From assembly GCF_010093535.1 (NCBI RefSeq), contig NW_022985183.1, positions 186,001-250,000 on the forward strand: a DNA stretch of 64,000 nucleotides, read 5' to 3'. The translations under genes and the position numbers were made by a program. Source of the stretch: Lindgomyces ingoldianus. Its lineage: Eukaryota; Ascomycota; Dothideomycetes; Pleosporales; Lindgomycetaceae. The notes under the pieces were generated by a model. The model searched no databases, was not told the origin of the DNA, and saw only the letters and a list, made by a program, of their open reading frames with translations. Positions 46,331-55,824 of the stretch are shown here, piece by piece. The number at the start of each line of letters is the position of its first letter. Within the stretch, counting starts at the first letter, position 1.

Positions 46331-47094
46331 CAGACAAAGCCCCTGGCCGGTGCGGGTCGGCCTTCCTCCCTGCTAGCGGTGGCAACTTGAAGTTACTATT
46401 CCACATAGACTGCACCTTTCACTGATTTCTAAGCAAACTGTAGTATTTTGGCTATGCTGTTTTTGTGCTACGTTGAGCCTGCTGCTTTAGAGACTATGTG
46501 TTTGCCACACCTATTAGGTGTTATTCTGTTTGCTAAGTGCTATTGCCCCTGACTGCCATGTCGTAAGAGTTTTGCGAGATGATATAGCAAAGGGATGTTG
46601 AGGACCCAAAACTACGGTCCGCAGCCTGCAGCAGTCCTCCATTAGTGGGATGGCTTTATTTGTAAGTCCCTGACCCTTTAACGTAAACGCCAGGTTAGCC
46701 ATGCTGGTCAGCGTGTCTAGATGCTCCTCCCCAAGCACCCTCTTTCTCGTCTCCATCACTTGCACGCCCAGATCTTCGGCCTCCTTCCACCGGCCTTGAT
46801 TCCTGTACGTCGACGCTAGGTTGGCCATGCTGGTCAGCGTGGAAGGATGCTCCTCCCCAAGCACCCTCGAGCAGATTCCTAGTTCTTTTGCTTCTAGCTC
46901 TTCGGCCTCCTTCCACCGGCCTTGACTTCAAAACGTCGACGCCAGCAAGCTTAACGTAGCACAAAAACAGCATAGCTAAAACACCACAGTTTGCTTTGAA
47001 ATCAGTGTAAGGTGCAGCCATATGAGATGGTACTTCGAGTTGCCACCGCTAGCAGAGAGGACGGCCGAACCGCACCGGCCAGGAGCTTTGTCCA
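46331..47094. mobile_element. 764-bp element with ~150-bp terminal inverted repeats carrying a TPR-gene fragment
   Basis: Left arm 46331-46482 and right arm 46943-47094 are inverted copies. Both contain GACAAAGC(C/T)CCTGGCCGG at the tip, then GTGCGG..TCGGCC, CTGCTAGCGGTGGCAACT, GCTATGCTGTTTTTGTGC and CTACGTT. There are scattered differences and small indels, so the arms are homologous, not identical. The 460 bp between them are entirely a piece of a TPR-coding gene. No transposase is encoded. No TSD is obvious at the tips. This is the structure expected of a non-autonomous DNA transposon that captured a gene fragment (Pack-type). Truncated ends of the same family lie at 49740 and 55218. Confidence 0.72.
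46514..46940 (-). pseudogene. Fragment of a kinesin-light-chain-type TPR gene (NLR C-terminal type)
   Basis: Minus strand, ending in an apparent natural stop at 46514-46516. Two and a half to three TPR units are visible with the repeated pattern LGEEHPSTLTSMANLASTY, QGRWKEAEDL and VMETRKRV. The last unit reads LGPQHPFAISSRKTLTTW. In the same frame upstream, LLASTF-stop-SQGRWKEAEELEAKE shows a TGA where a Trp or Arg codon is expected. The frame then ends in the inverted repeat. In fungi such 42-residue repeats form the sensor end of NB-ARC/NACHT NLR proteins. No start, NB-ARC or effector part is present, so it is a captured or left-over fragment. Confidence 0.75.
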
Positions 47095-47532
47095 GTGGCG
47101 CATATTTTTTTTGTGGATGAGAGGGACAAAATGAGTGTGTCTGTAGGTATGGAGCGCATGGTTGATGCGGACCATGTGATGGGTGAGCCGCGCTAAGACG
47201 TTTCGAGCACGGCCCCGGCCCTCTAGACCAGATTTTCGAAGATCCTGGTTCTGAAAAGGGCCCACTGCGGGAACTAAAACCGAACGCTTGCCAGAGTCGA
47301 CTGCTTGGTGTCGGAATATGTTTCTTGGTTGACGTGGTGGGTGCTAATTGGTTTCCATTGGCTGGGTAAGTTCCAATTATTGGAGGATGGGCGCCCGGAC
47401 ATGCTGCTGCCTGGGCGTGGGGCGTGGCTCACTCGGTATATAGACCGATCTGTGCCAGCATTTCACACGCAAACTGCTTCAATCGAGTTACTTTCGCAAG
47501 CTTCAGCCGAGTCTTTACATTCGACGTTGGCA
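47095..47532 (+). promoter_or_regulatory. Promoter region of the BTB-domain gene
   Basis: Two ATTGG (reverse CCAAT) boxes lie at 47347-47351 and 47357-47361, and a TATATA at 47437-47442, 91 bp before the chosen ATG. The spacing fits a fungal core promoter. The remainder down to the inverted-repeat element shows no gene. Confidence 0.5.
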
Positions 47533-49531
47533 ATGGGTAAAAAGAAGGCCGCCGGCAGGCAGCAAGCATTGACCGAACTGGAACCTCTATTGGAAGAGTT
47601 GTCCACGGAATCAACTGGTAGCTCTCGGCCCACAACCCAGCGGCCCAAGACCTCGTTCGACATCCCATTTCTGGGTGCTTCCAACTCACGTAGAGCTAAC
47701 TATGGTCTACAGTCCTTACACAGGTTCTCCTATCGCACTTCATATCGGCCCAGAGCACAGAGAGTACTACGTCCCGCAAAACCTCTTGCAAAACCCGGGA
47801 TGGATCGCCTCCTGTTCATCGGGGGACTATATATACCTGCCCAATGTCGACGAGGACACCGGCCATGTACTGGTTCACTACCTGTACACCGGCGTTTACC
47901 AAACGCTCGACAACATGGAGACCTCTCCGGTTAAGGAGGTACATATTGAATTCAAGAGAGCTGTCTTGGCCTATATCACCGCGAAGACTTATGAGCTCGC
48001 CGGCCTACAGCAGCTGGCAATGCACAAGGTCGAACACTACGGCACGGAGATGAACATCTTCGACGTCGTTGAAGCTCTCAACGAAGACTTCTCAAAACTC
48101 CCGGGTAATACCCACTGGCTCCAGGACTACCTAAACGGGAAAATCAAAACTGCTTTTGAGGAAGATCACACCACATTTGCAAAGGATGACTTCTTTGGCC
48201 GCATTAGCAATGTTGCTCTCAACAAAGTCCTGGTAAAGCGCGTAGTGGAACTTTACAACAATAAGCTCTCATGCATGCTCAACATAGAGAAGGATTCTAT
48301 CCAGAGGGTTTCTGAAGAATATGTCCCCGCCGCCCAAGACTCACCCGTCGAAGAAGCCCCGGCGCAAGTTTCCGTTGCTATCGAAGAAGCCCCTGTCGAA
48401 GACTGTCCTGTTAATGAAGGCCCCGCCCAGGAGTGTTCTGTCCAAGAGTGCCCTGTTCAAGAGTGTTCTATTGGAGGCTCTCCCGTCGAAGAAGCGCCCG
48501 TCCAAGAGGCTTCCATCGATCCTGTTGCTGCCGAACCGAAAATTGACATGAGTTTTGGTGACGGCGGATCAAAATCACCTGGTTTCAGTTTTGGCCTTAG
48601 CAGTTGGGCCTCCGGGTGGCCTGAGAAGCCAAAGGAGGAAGAAGGCCCATGGTCTTTTTCGTTCGGCAATGCTAAGGACGAAAGGAAAAAGAAGAAGGGC
48701 GCTACCCTGATTGAAGAGACTCCTGCCGAGTCTGAACCTGCTTCCGAGCTTGTGCTAGAGCCTGAGCCGGAAGCTGCGAAAGAGGACGACGCATGGGGAT
48801 GGGGCTCATTCTCGACCGGCAAGAAGAAGAAGAAGAAGGGCAAGAAGGGTGTCATTGAAGCAATCGAGGAGCCAAAGGTTGAGGAGCTGCCACCCCTGCC
48901 TCCGGAGCTTACACCGCTAGCGGACGATGACTGGGGCTCTTTAGTGGTGGCTGGCAAGAAAAAGAAGGGCAAGAAGGGCGCGAAACAGGAGACTTTGGTG
49001 GAGGAGCCGCCTCCTCCACCACCTCCAGAACCCGAGCTGAGCCCCGGGCCTGAGCCTGAGGACAAGGAAGACGACCCTTGGGATGATTGGGGCACGACCA
49101 AGAAGAAGAAGAAGGGCAAGAAAGGTAAAGAAGAGCCAAAAGCAATTGGCACACCCGCTGGCGGTGAAGTGGATGATTCAGAGTGTGGACCGTGCAACGC
49201 TGAAGCCATCTGCGAGCCAGATATTAGCACTGCTTCCCCATGTGCGGCGCGGGCTGAAGCCGACGTCACTTTGTGGCCTCTCAAACAAACTGAAGAAGTA
49301 GATATGCGTGTTAGTAACGGCCATTCGGATCTTAAAGCGGAGTCAGAACAGCCCGTTAAGACTAAGGGTGGGATATGCCCCGTTCGCGTCAAGCATTTAC
49401 TTGAAGGAGACATGTGGAGAAACTGCAGACAATGCCGGGCTCTTCTGCGCCAGGTTGCTATCCAACTTGCGAGCGCGGGCCATGCAAATGAGGATGGATA
49501 TGAGATAGTGGACGAGGTGTTGATGGGGTAG
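47533..49531 (+). CDS. BTB/POZ-like protein with acidic and Lys-rich repeats
   Basis: Proposed exons 47533-47617 and 47724-49531 (630 residues). The 106-bp intron has donor GTAGCT, branch GCTAAC at 47695-47700 and acceptor CACAG, and joins ..ELSTESTG to SPIALHIG in frame. A shorter unspliced alternative would start at the ATG at 47675 or 47702. After the start MGKKKAAG, residues about 30-140 look like a fungal BTB domain (GPEHREYYVPQNLLQNPGW, then VDEDTGHVLVHYLYTG). A degenerate VEEAPVQECP segment follows. Then come four copies of an acidic Trp motif plus basic run (DDAWGWGSFSTGKKKKKKGKKG and variants) between proline/glutamate-rich linkers. The C-terminus has VKHLLEGDMW.NC.QC. BTB domains mediate dimerisation or cullin-3 binding; the role here is unknown. 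Confidence 0.8.
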
Positions 49532-49938
49532 CTGCGAAGAGAGATTGATATACTTGCTTGCGATGGCTTGCTAAATGCCTCCAGTCTTCTATAACTCTGG
49601 TTTGTGATTTGCAGTTAGCTTTCGCGGTTAGGCTGACATGCAGCGGTCAGGCTTCAGCAGGAGGCGAATTTGCATGGGACTGGACTGAGTATGCTTGCTC
49701 CAGAGTATGTTTTGAGAAGCAGACGAACGCCTCGATCACGCTAGCAGGGAGGATGGCCGACCCGCTCTGACTATAACCTTGTACCGGTGGCGAATCTACA
49801 AGACGTGTGCTGGTTGATGGAGGGGCAAGTGTTTGATCGCAAGGCTGCGGGGCTTAGGCCGGCCCGCTTGCTAAGAACATGCACAGCCACAGGCCTGGCA
49901 AGCACGACCCTGCCACGTCAGATTACGTAACGAGTAGG
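49532..49938. other. Intergenic with a repeat-end fragment
   Basis: GC-normal 3' flank of the BTB gene. A 28-bp piece at 49740-49767 matches the tip region of the inverted-repeat element at 46331-47094. No gene is supported; the 70-codon frame at 49558 has no recognisable content. Confidence 0.5.
49740..49767. repeat. Truncated end of the TPR-carrying inverted-repeat family
   Basis: GCTAGCAGGGAGGATGGCCGACCCGC matches the right arm near 47049-47073 (GCTAGCAGAGAGGACGGCCGAACCGC) with few changes, then stops. Confidence 0.55.
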
Positions 49939-49940
49939 TA

Positions 49941-51733
49941 CAGTCAACTCTCGATGGCGCGATGCGCGATTAAACAATATTTTAATATAGCAATACATTT
50001 CTTAAACCTAAATTAATTTCCTACTAAAATATTTTATTTTGTAATACCTACTATATTACAAGCTTTTAGCTAGATTATTGTTATATTAAAAGATAAAATG
50101 CTACATATAGCAATTACTAATAAGCAGTAACAGGCTCTGTGTTAATAGTATTAACATTAGGGTTCTAGCTAGAAGCAGCTTAATGTAATTAAGTAGTTTA
50201 AGCAAAAGTATAACTATTACATCTATTAGTTAACAGTATTAGAGTCCCTTTTAAAGTAATATAGCTACTTTAACAGTAGCTCTGCTACTACCTGCACACA
50301 TTAATAACAGGCACAGTAGCCTATTTTTAAAGCTGTCCTCTTTAACTAGCAGCAGCACTTTAAGAGCTCTAGTAGTAACATCCCTAGCAATATTCTTATT
50401 AAAAAAGTAAAGGCTATCTAGCTATAAATACCTAATTACACTAACTTTTTTATACTAGAGTTTAGCTTAAGCTAGCTTACTAACTTTAAGCAATAGTATA
50501 ATATTAAGCTTTATTAACACTAGAGTAAGGCTGCGTTAGTGCTAGCTAAGGCTAAAAAGAAGATAAAGGCTATTAGAACACTGTGTAAAGAATACGCAAA
50601 GCAGAATATATTTAATATAGATAAGACAGGCCTATATTAGCAGTAGGCACTGTTATTAGGGCTTTCTACTAGAGCTTAACTTAGTAAGAAAAAAAATAAA
50701 AACTAAATATTAATTATATGCTGCTATAACTTTACTAGCAGTAAGCGCTTTACTTTTTAAGCTATTAGAAAAGTAGCTAGACTACATGCTTTATAATCTA
50801 TTAACTTTAAAGCTTTTAGCATTTAATAGTTGTTAAATTCTAAGGTGTAAATAATGTATACTATTATAATAAATTAGCTACAGGCCTTTTATTAGTAAAT
50901 AAAAAAGACTAGGTCTATTCTGCTACTAATAAATAACTATAGTGCTTATATTTTTAGTGTTAATTTTAAACTACCTTTACTAAATATCTGCATTTAATAG
51001 CTGCTTACTAACTTAACTAGCGTCTACTAGCTACTTAATTAGGGCGTAATTAGTTAGTTTAAGCGCTTATATAAAAAGTAATAAATATGCTATATAGTTG
51101 CTAGCTATAAGCATAGCGCAGATCTAGTAACTTAAGTTAACCTCTACTATGCCTTACACTAGGCCTCTTAAGCCTAGTATAATAACTTTTAAAGTAATAT
51201 AATTTATTACTACTTTTACTAAGCTAGAATCTAGCCTTTATAAAAACTAATCTACTTACTTAATCTAAAAAAGTAGTCTTAGTAGGAGCTAGAAAAGCTC
51301 TACTAGCAGGTGTAGCATATAGGCAGGATTTAGAACATTATAAGCCTTAAAAACTTCTTAAATCTTATTAATAAAAATTATAAGCCTACTTAATCTAACT
51401 TTAATATAGTAAATGTAATTATAATATATAGCTAGTAGCTAGTTAAAAATAAATTAGATAATAAAAGGCCTCTTATATAAATACCTACCTCTATGTAGGT
51501 AGAGCAGGCTCTTAAATTACTACTCTTATATTAAGAGCATACAGATTTAACAACTCTCTAGCAGATTAGAGCGCTCTAGCAGCTATATACTAAAGTAAAG
51601 GCTTAAAAGTCTAAGCAGTTTGTTTAGAGCACTTTAGATAGTTAGATTACATAACCCTCTTACTACAATAATATTATAATATAACAATATAATTCTTGTT
51701 CTAGAATTGTATTGCGCTATTGAGAGTTAACTG
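49941..51733 (+). mobile_element. Tc1/mariner-superfamily pogo (Fot1-like) DNA transposon, RIP-inactivated
   Basis: 1,793 bp. Terminal inverted repeats begin CAGTCAACTCTCGATGGCGC on the left and, on the opposite strand, CAGTTAACTCTCAATAGCGC on the right. Both ends are flanked by TA (49939-49940 and 51734-51735), the target duplication of this superfamily. Only transitions separate the compared tips. The body is AT-saturated while the flanks are normal. Confidence 0.88.
50070..51650 (+). pseudogene. Pogo-type transposase remnant
   Basis: Plus-strand reading with many stops. The DDE domain is recognisable: NIFNIDKTGLY (family IxNxDExG) at about 50606-50640, LLINNYSAYIF (family LxDNxxxH) near 50920-50955, and YQLLNQGVISQFK (family QPLDQGxIxxFK) near 51030-51070. 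The second and third catalytic aspartates are now Asn (GAT to AAT), a typical RIP outcome. The N-terminal CENP-B/HTH part should lie at 50070-50500 but is not clear. Confidence 0.78.
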
Positions 51734-51959
51734 TAGTAATTCTGCGCTAGCTAGAATTGGCAGTCGTTCCGATCAAAGGCACCGACCTGGGTGGCGAGCC
51801 TGAATAATTTTGAGCGCTACCAGCAGCTCTACGGCTGATTATTACTTCGTGGTAGGTGCCATTAGATTCTCTAGCTTTGATAGAGACAGCTAAAGGGTTG
51901 CGATAGTAATGTAAGCGTAGTGGCGGCCTTCTAGCGTACAAGGCTTGTTTTGTTTTAAA

Positions 51960-52175
51960 ATGACACTCTTCGCGGATTATGTAGCAAGACGTCCGCGCAA
52001 GAGTAATTTTTATTTAAATAGGATTGTAGCGCTTTAGAAATAGTCTAAGCATGTAATGTAAGGTTAACATAGTAAAATTTAAGACGCGCGGAGAAGTTCT
52101 GTGGCTTCAAAATTGAAGTACCTTTAGTTTGTTCTGTTACGGCGGTTGTTCCGTTACGCGTGGATGGACATTAGT
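51960..52175. repeat. Dispersed repeat R, better-preserved copy
   Basis: Matches 59720-59935 in the same orientation, for example AAATAGTCT..., GAAGTTCTGTGGCT, TGAAGTACCT, and the tail TGTTCTGTTACGGCGGTTGTTCCGTTACGCG. This copy keeps CpG sites that are transitions in the other. The family is not identified; it may be the end of a larger element. Confidence 0.6.
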
Positions 52176-52459
52176 ATAGTTAGATAGGCTTTTTACATCT
52201 ATGTTAGATAGTTTAGTAGCGTTAGATTAATAATTATTGTCTGTTAGTTTAACTAGTTTGTCTTCTAGTATTCTTACCTTAGCTGCTAAGAGCTTTAGGT
52301 TGCAGTATTTGTATACAAACAGCTGCTGCGTAACTAACTTTTAGAGGTAGATTTATTAGGTGTGGTTGTTAGTTATATTAAGTATAATTATAGTCTTTAA
52401 AACTAGCAGATTAGAAGAGTCTGTTATATTAATAACGTAGTTAGTTAGGGGTTATAATA
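52176..52459. other. AT-rich unidentified stretch
   Basis: TpA-rich, RIP-like sequence between dispersed repeat R and the minisatellite, with no motif recognised on either strand. It may belong to the same element as repeat R. Confidence 0.4.
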
Positions 52460-52700
52460 GTCCTTGCGGTAGACAAGTTTGTCCTTAAGGTAGATAAGTA
52501 TGTCCTTGCGGTGGACGAGTATGTCCTTGAGGTTGACGAGTTTGTCCTTGCAGTGGACGAGTTTGTCCTTGCGATAGACTAGTTTGTCCTTGCGGTGGAC
52601 GAGCTTGTCCTTGAGGTGGACGAGTTTGTCCTTGAGGTGGACGAGCTTGTCCTTGAGGTGGACGGTTTTTGTCCTTGAGGTGGACGAGCTTGTCCTTGAG
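52460..52700. repeat. 21-bp minisatellite, about 11 units
   Basis: Units read GTCCTTGCGGTGGACGAGTTT with variants (GAGG for GCGG, AGACAAG, GAGCTT, one 22-bp unit). Unit length is a multiple of three, and the minus strand reads as a K-L-V-H-R/L-K-D repeat, but no ATG-started frame covers it and some units contain stops. It could be the relic of a repeat-containing coding region. Confidence 0.88.
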
Positions 52701-53928
52701 ATGCTCGACTGAGAGCTTTGGTAGCGTACTTAGGAGATTGTAGAGGTCGCGATTGATGCGACTAGCGAAGTAGAGACTTTAAGTCGCCTCTTTAGACCAC
52801 AAGGTTAAGATTGGTCTTAAAAGATACCTAAAGGCTGTAAAAGAGCGACTTTAAGGTGGTAGGGCGTGACAAAGAGGTCACAATTGTACGCAGGGTGTTA
52901 AAGGAGCTCTCCCTAGTATAGGTTTGAAAACAGCTCGATTGACTAGCAAGCGATTGCCGGGCTCATAACTGTGAAGCTATGTGAAGCACTAGAGGCATGA
53001 GGAACTGGATTGCATTGATTGCTAGAGGAGTGCTTTGTAGGAGTCTATATATATGCGAAATAAGTGGGTAAGTCTTGGCAACATAGACTATGGTGAGATG
53101 CATACGACTATGGTGAGATGCATACGACTATGGTGACGACGCATCCGACCATGGTGACCACGCATTCGACTATCGTGTGACTACTGCAAACGCTTAACCT
53201 ATTGAAACCCTAATGTGGCAGCAGCTACAGTGGATAATACAAAGAGAATTAAGAAATAGTTTTCTAACAAAGGTATTCCTGTTGTTCTTATCGCAGGGTT
53301 AGAGCTGATTGATGGTGGAGAGCATGGAGCAGTCAATTAGATAATGAGAGACGACCTAGGCAGATTGAGGTGAGGTGTAAGGTCCCTAGAGCTCGAGAGA
53401 GCTCAGAGGTAAATATATAGTAGCTAAAAGAGCGCTAGTCCTGAACAGGAAAAGGGTGAGAGGTGAAGGACCTACTTTCACCCTGCGCTGGGTCACGTGA
53501 ACCAGTTTCACGTGCGACAGCTCTTTCTATAGACATAAGGTTTCCATGTCTTAGATGTAGAAATGCTACTACGAGCGTGGCGACGGCGAGGATAACAGCT
53601 ATAACTTTAGAGCCACTAACAGGGTTTAGAGGGATGCTTAGGCTAAGGTGTTTAGCAGCAATTTAAGGAGATAGGAATAACATCTGTTAGTAGAGGAAAG
53701 CACTAGGATGTCTTTGTAGGAAAAGAGGAGGTGGACTTAGAGATTTATTGTAACTAAAGATGGATATAGTCCTAGGTGCGCAGTGGGAATATTGAAGTAT
53801 CTGAGCTAGAGGCGGACTGTGAGGCGGCTTACAAGGTATCCTAAGAGGTGTTCCAGGAGGGGTGCTTCGATGGGGGTATGCTGAATGTGTTGAAGTAGTA
53901 TCCTAGCCTCTAGTTAGATTTCTAGTCC
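52701..53928. other. No gene recognised; contains a second minisatellite
   Basis: Mixed composition. No frame with supportable content; the 67-codon frame at 53463 is not convincing. Tandem repeat at 53086-53181. Confidence 0.45.
53086..53181. repeat. 20/21-bp minisatellite, about 4.7 units
   Basis: Two identical GACTATGGTGAGATGCATAC units at 53086-53125, then GACTATGGTGACGACGCATCC, GACCATGGTGACCACGCATTC and a partial unit. The later units keep CpG where the earlier have TpA/CpA. Confidence 0.85.
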
Positions 53929-55177
53929 TTAACACTTCCCGTGTATTCTTCTAAGACCTTCCTTACTGCAAACTAAAATTTCACCCATTAGCCATTGCAA
54001 ATCTGTGAATTGCACACCAGAGTCGCTGACATGACGCTGTTTGCCTATTGGCTTATGAAGCGAGCTGTATTTAGCCCCAAAGTCCGTGCCGTCTGATATA
54101 GACCGCTTGAGCGTCTGGAGGCACCACTCCATCCATCTCCTATATCTGGCTTTATCGTGATCCACTGCGGCTTTTCTTCCCTAAAAAGACCCCTGATAAC
54201 GTTGTATGCAGGACTGAACAGAAGTGCAGATGCGTATGCCTGCAGAGGATTGTTCTCTATTGCCCCTTATGGGCTATAGTAGAACGATGTGCATGTTGAA
54301 CTGGTTCATTAAACACAGCTGCATCTACTCGTCCCTAGGTTGTATTAGCACGCATAATATATAGTCTTAGTTGTTCAGGGTGAAGCTTTACGTTAACTAA
54401 TATCTTGAGTTTTGCTATTGAGACTACCCCCTTCGACAGGCTCTTGCACAGGCTAAGAGTCTCAAGCCAGTAGGGGTATTCTTGTTACGAATTCGTGAAC
54501 GCCGCCCCCGTCTCGCAGCTCAACTGAGAAAGTCGCAGCGGAGCTACGACTCCAATTGTCAAGGTGATCAATCTAGTAGACACACGAGTAACGTGACACC
54601 GCTAAGGGATCTGGGTCTGACAGTTCCACTAGCTCGGCAGGATCCCCTAACTCACGGAGACTGTACATATCTCGCCGAAGTGCCGATATGAATTCGAGCG
54701 ACCTTGAGAAGGCTGCGTAGTGGGCGGCCTCTATTCTGGAAGGAAAGATTTCGCTAGCGGCCTTTGCAAATAGAAAATCTTTGCTGATTGAGGTACAAAG
54801 TAGATAGTGTCTCCTCAGTTCGTGAGGAAAGAGCCGCACAGACCTATCACCTTCTGTACTGACTCAAGATCCTCGGCTGTATCATTGAGCGATTCAATAA
54901 GAGATCTAAGCTCTAGATGTGTAATAGGTTGGTATACAATTGCGACCAACACTAGGATCTGCTGCATCATCCGCTCGTAGACACAGTTGAGTCCAGGCGG
55001 GAATGCATTCCACTTCGCAAGCGTGTTTCATCATGGGGTCTCTTGAAGGTTTTGAGAGACCAAAGCCAACCAGGGGAAGGTGTTGTCCGCGTTTAAGGAT
55101 AGATAGCTTAATACGGCGTCTCGCGGTTTGTTGTTATACTTCTTCCGCTGCTCTAGCTGGAGCACCTTACGCTAGAC
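53929..55177 (-). pseudogene. NLR (NACHT-type, WD40 class) pseudogene fragment
   Basis: Minus strand. The conserved region following NACHT in fungal NLRs is readable: KVLQLEQRKKYNNKPRDAV near 55115-55170, LSLNADNTFPWLALVSQNL near 55060-55110, AFPPGLNCVYERMMQQ near 54950-55010, VAIVYQPITHLELRSLIESL near 54880-54935, then SAKDF-type sequence, FAKAASEIFPS, HYAAFSRSLEF, LRRDMYSL, PDPLAVSRYSCVY and stop-IDHL down to 54550. Farther down come PYWLETLSLCKSLSKGVVSIAKLK near 54420-54480 and a shifted CLQTLKRSI at 54095-54130. Breaks include TGA TGA before NTLAKWN, TGA in GSFLTN-stop, a stop after SCVY, and at least two frameshifts. The N-terminal effector and NACHT ATP-binding part and the WD40 repeats are missing. 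NLRs act in fungal non-self recognition; this copy is dead. Confidence 0.82.
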
Positions 55178-55217
55178 AAAAATGCCGAGTAATGAGAGTA
55201 GCTTGTCACTCGATTTT

Positions 55218-55253
55218 GTCACCAGACAGGGAGGACGGCCGACCCGCACCGGC
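55218..55253. repeat. Truncated end of the TPR-carrying inverted-repeat family
   Basis: CAGGGAGGACGGCCGACCCG and the following CACCGGCC match the right arm at 47051-47080, then diverge. It sits just beyond the readable edge of the NLR pseudogene. Confidence 0.55.
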
Positions 55254-55824
55254 CTTCAAGAGACAGGCTTTTGAAAAGGAAAAGTTTCTCACCCATGTTA
55301 TTGGTTTTCAAAACCGAGTTTTCGAAGGGATAATGCCTCTGCTATCTGGTTTATTTGTGGGCGTATAATTCCTAACGTTACAAGGCAGTGGGCGCTGGAC
55401 CGACAACGTTGTTGAGTTGGCATCGTGGCGGGGATGCACTAGCTATTGCTGAGTCAACTCAAGCCTTGCCGAATATTGCCGAAATCCCAAAACCTCACGC
55501 GTGTGCTTGCCCCGATCACTCTTCATCTTCGCGATGCGGCCTTACTCATACCATCCCCAGAATATAATCCACATATTGCACCGCCTTTAAGCGTCGTATC
55601 CCCGTCTCCCTTACTCCTCAGGTCGACGAAAAAGCCGTCTTCCCCGACTCGCCAGCCGTTCAAAAGAAAGCGAGGCGAGGAGCCATATAAGCAACACGAT
55701 TAGGATAGAGTTCAGCTTAACCGGTATGGCAGACACATGGGCGGGTGCTAAACACAACTAATCTCGAACCATCCACTGTTAGGGCCTAGTTTCACTGTCG
55801 CAAATACCCAAGCATTTCCTCAAT
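55254..55824. other. Intergenic, upstream of the HTH gene
   Basis: GC-normal. An 85-codon frame at 55446-55703 begins with TTG and shows no domain, so it is not called. The promoter of the HTH gene should be here; no clear TATA or CCAAT arrangement is seen. Confidence 0.4.

Noticed and set aside
48457..49413. 318-codon minus-strand frame
   Set aside because: Antisense of the Lys/Glu/Pro-rich BTB gene; Ser/Pro-rich low-complexity shadow.
52460..53181. CRISPR array
   Set aside because: Direct tandem units without spacers in a eukaryotic genome; these are minisatellites.
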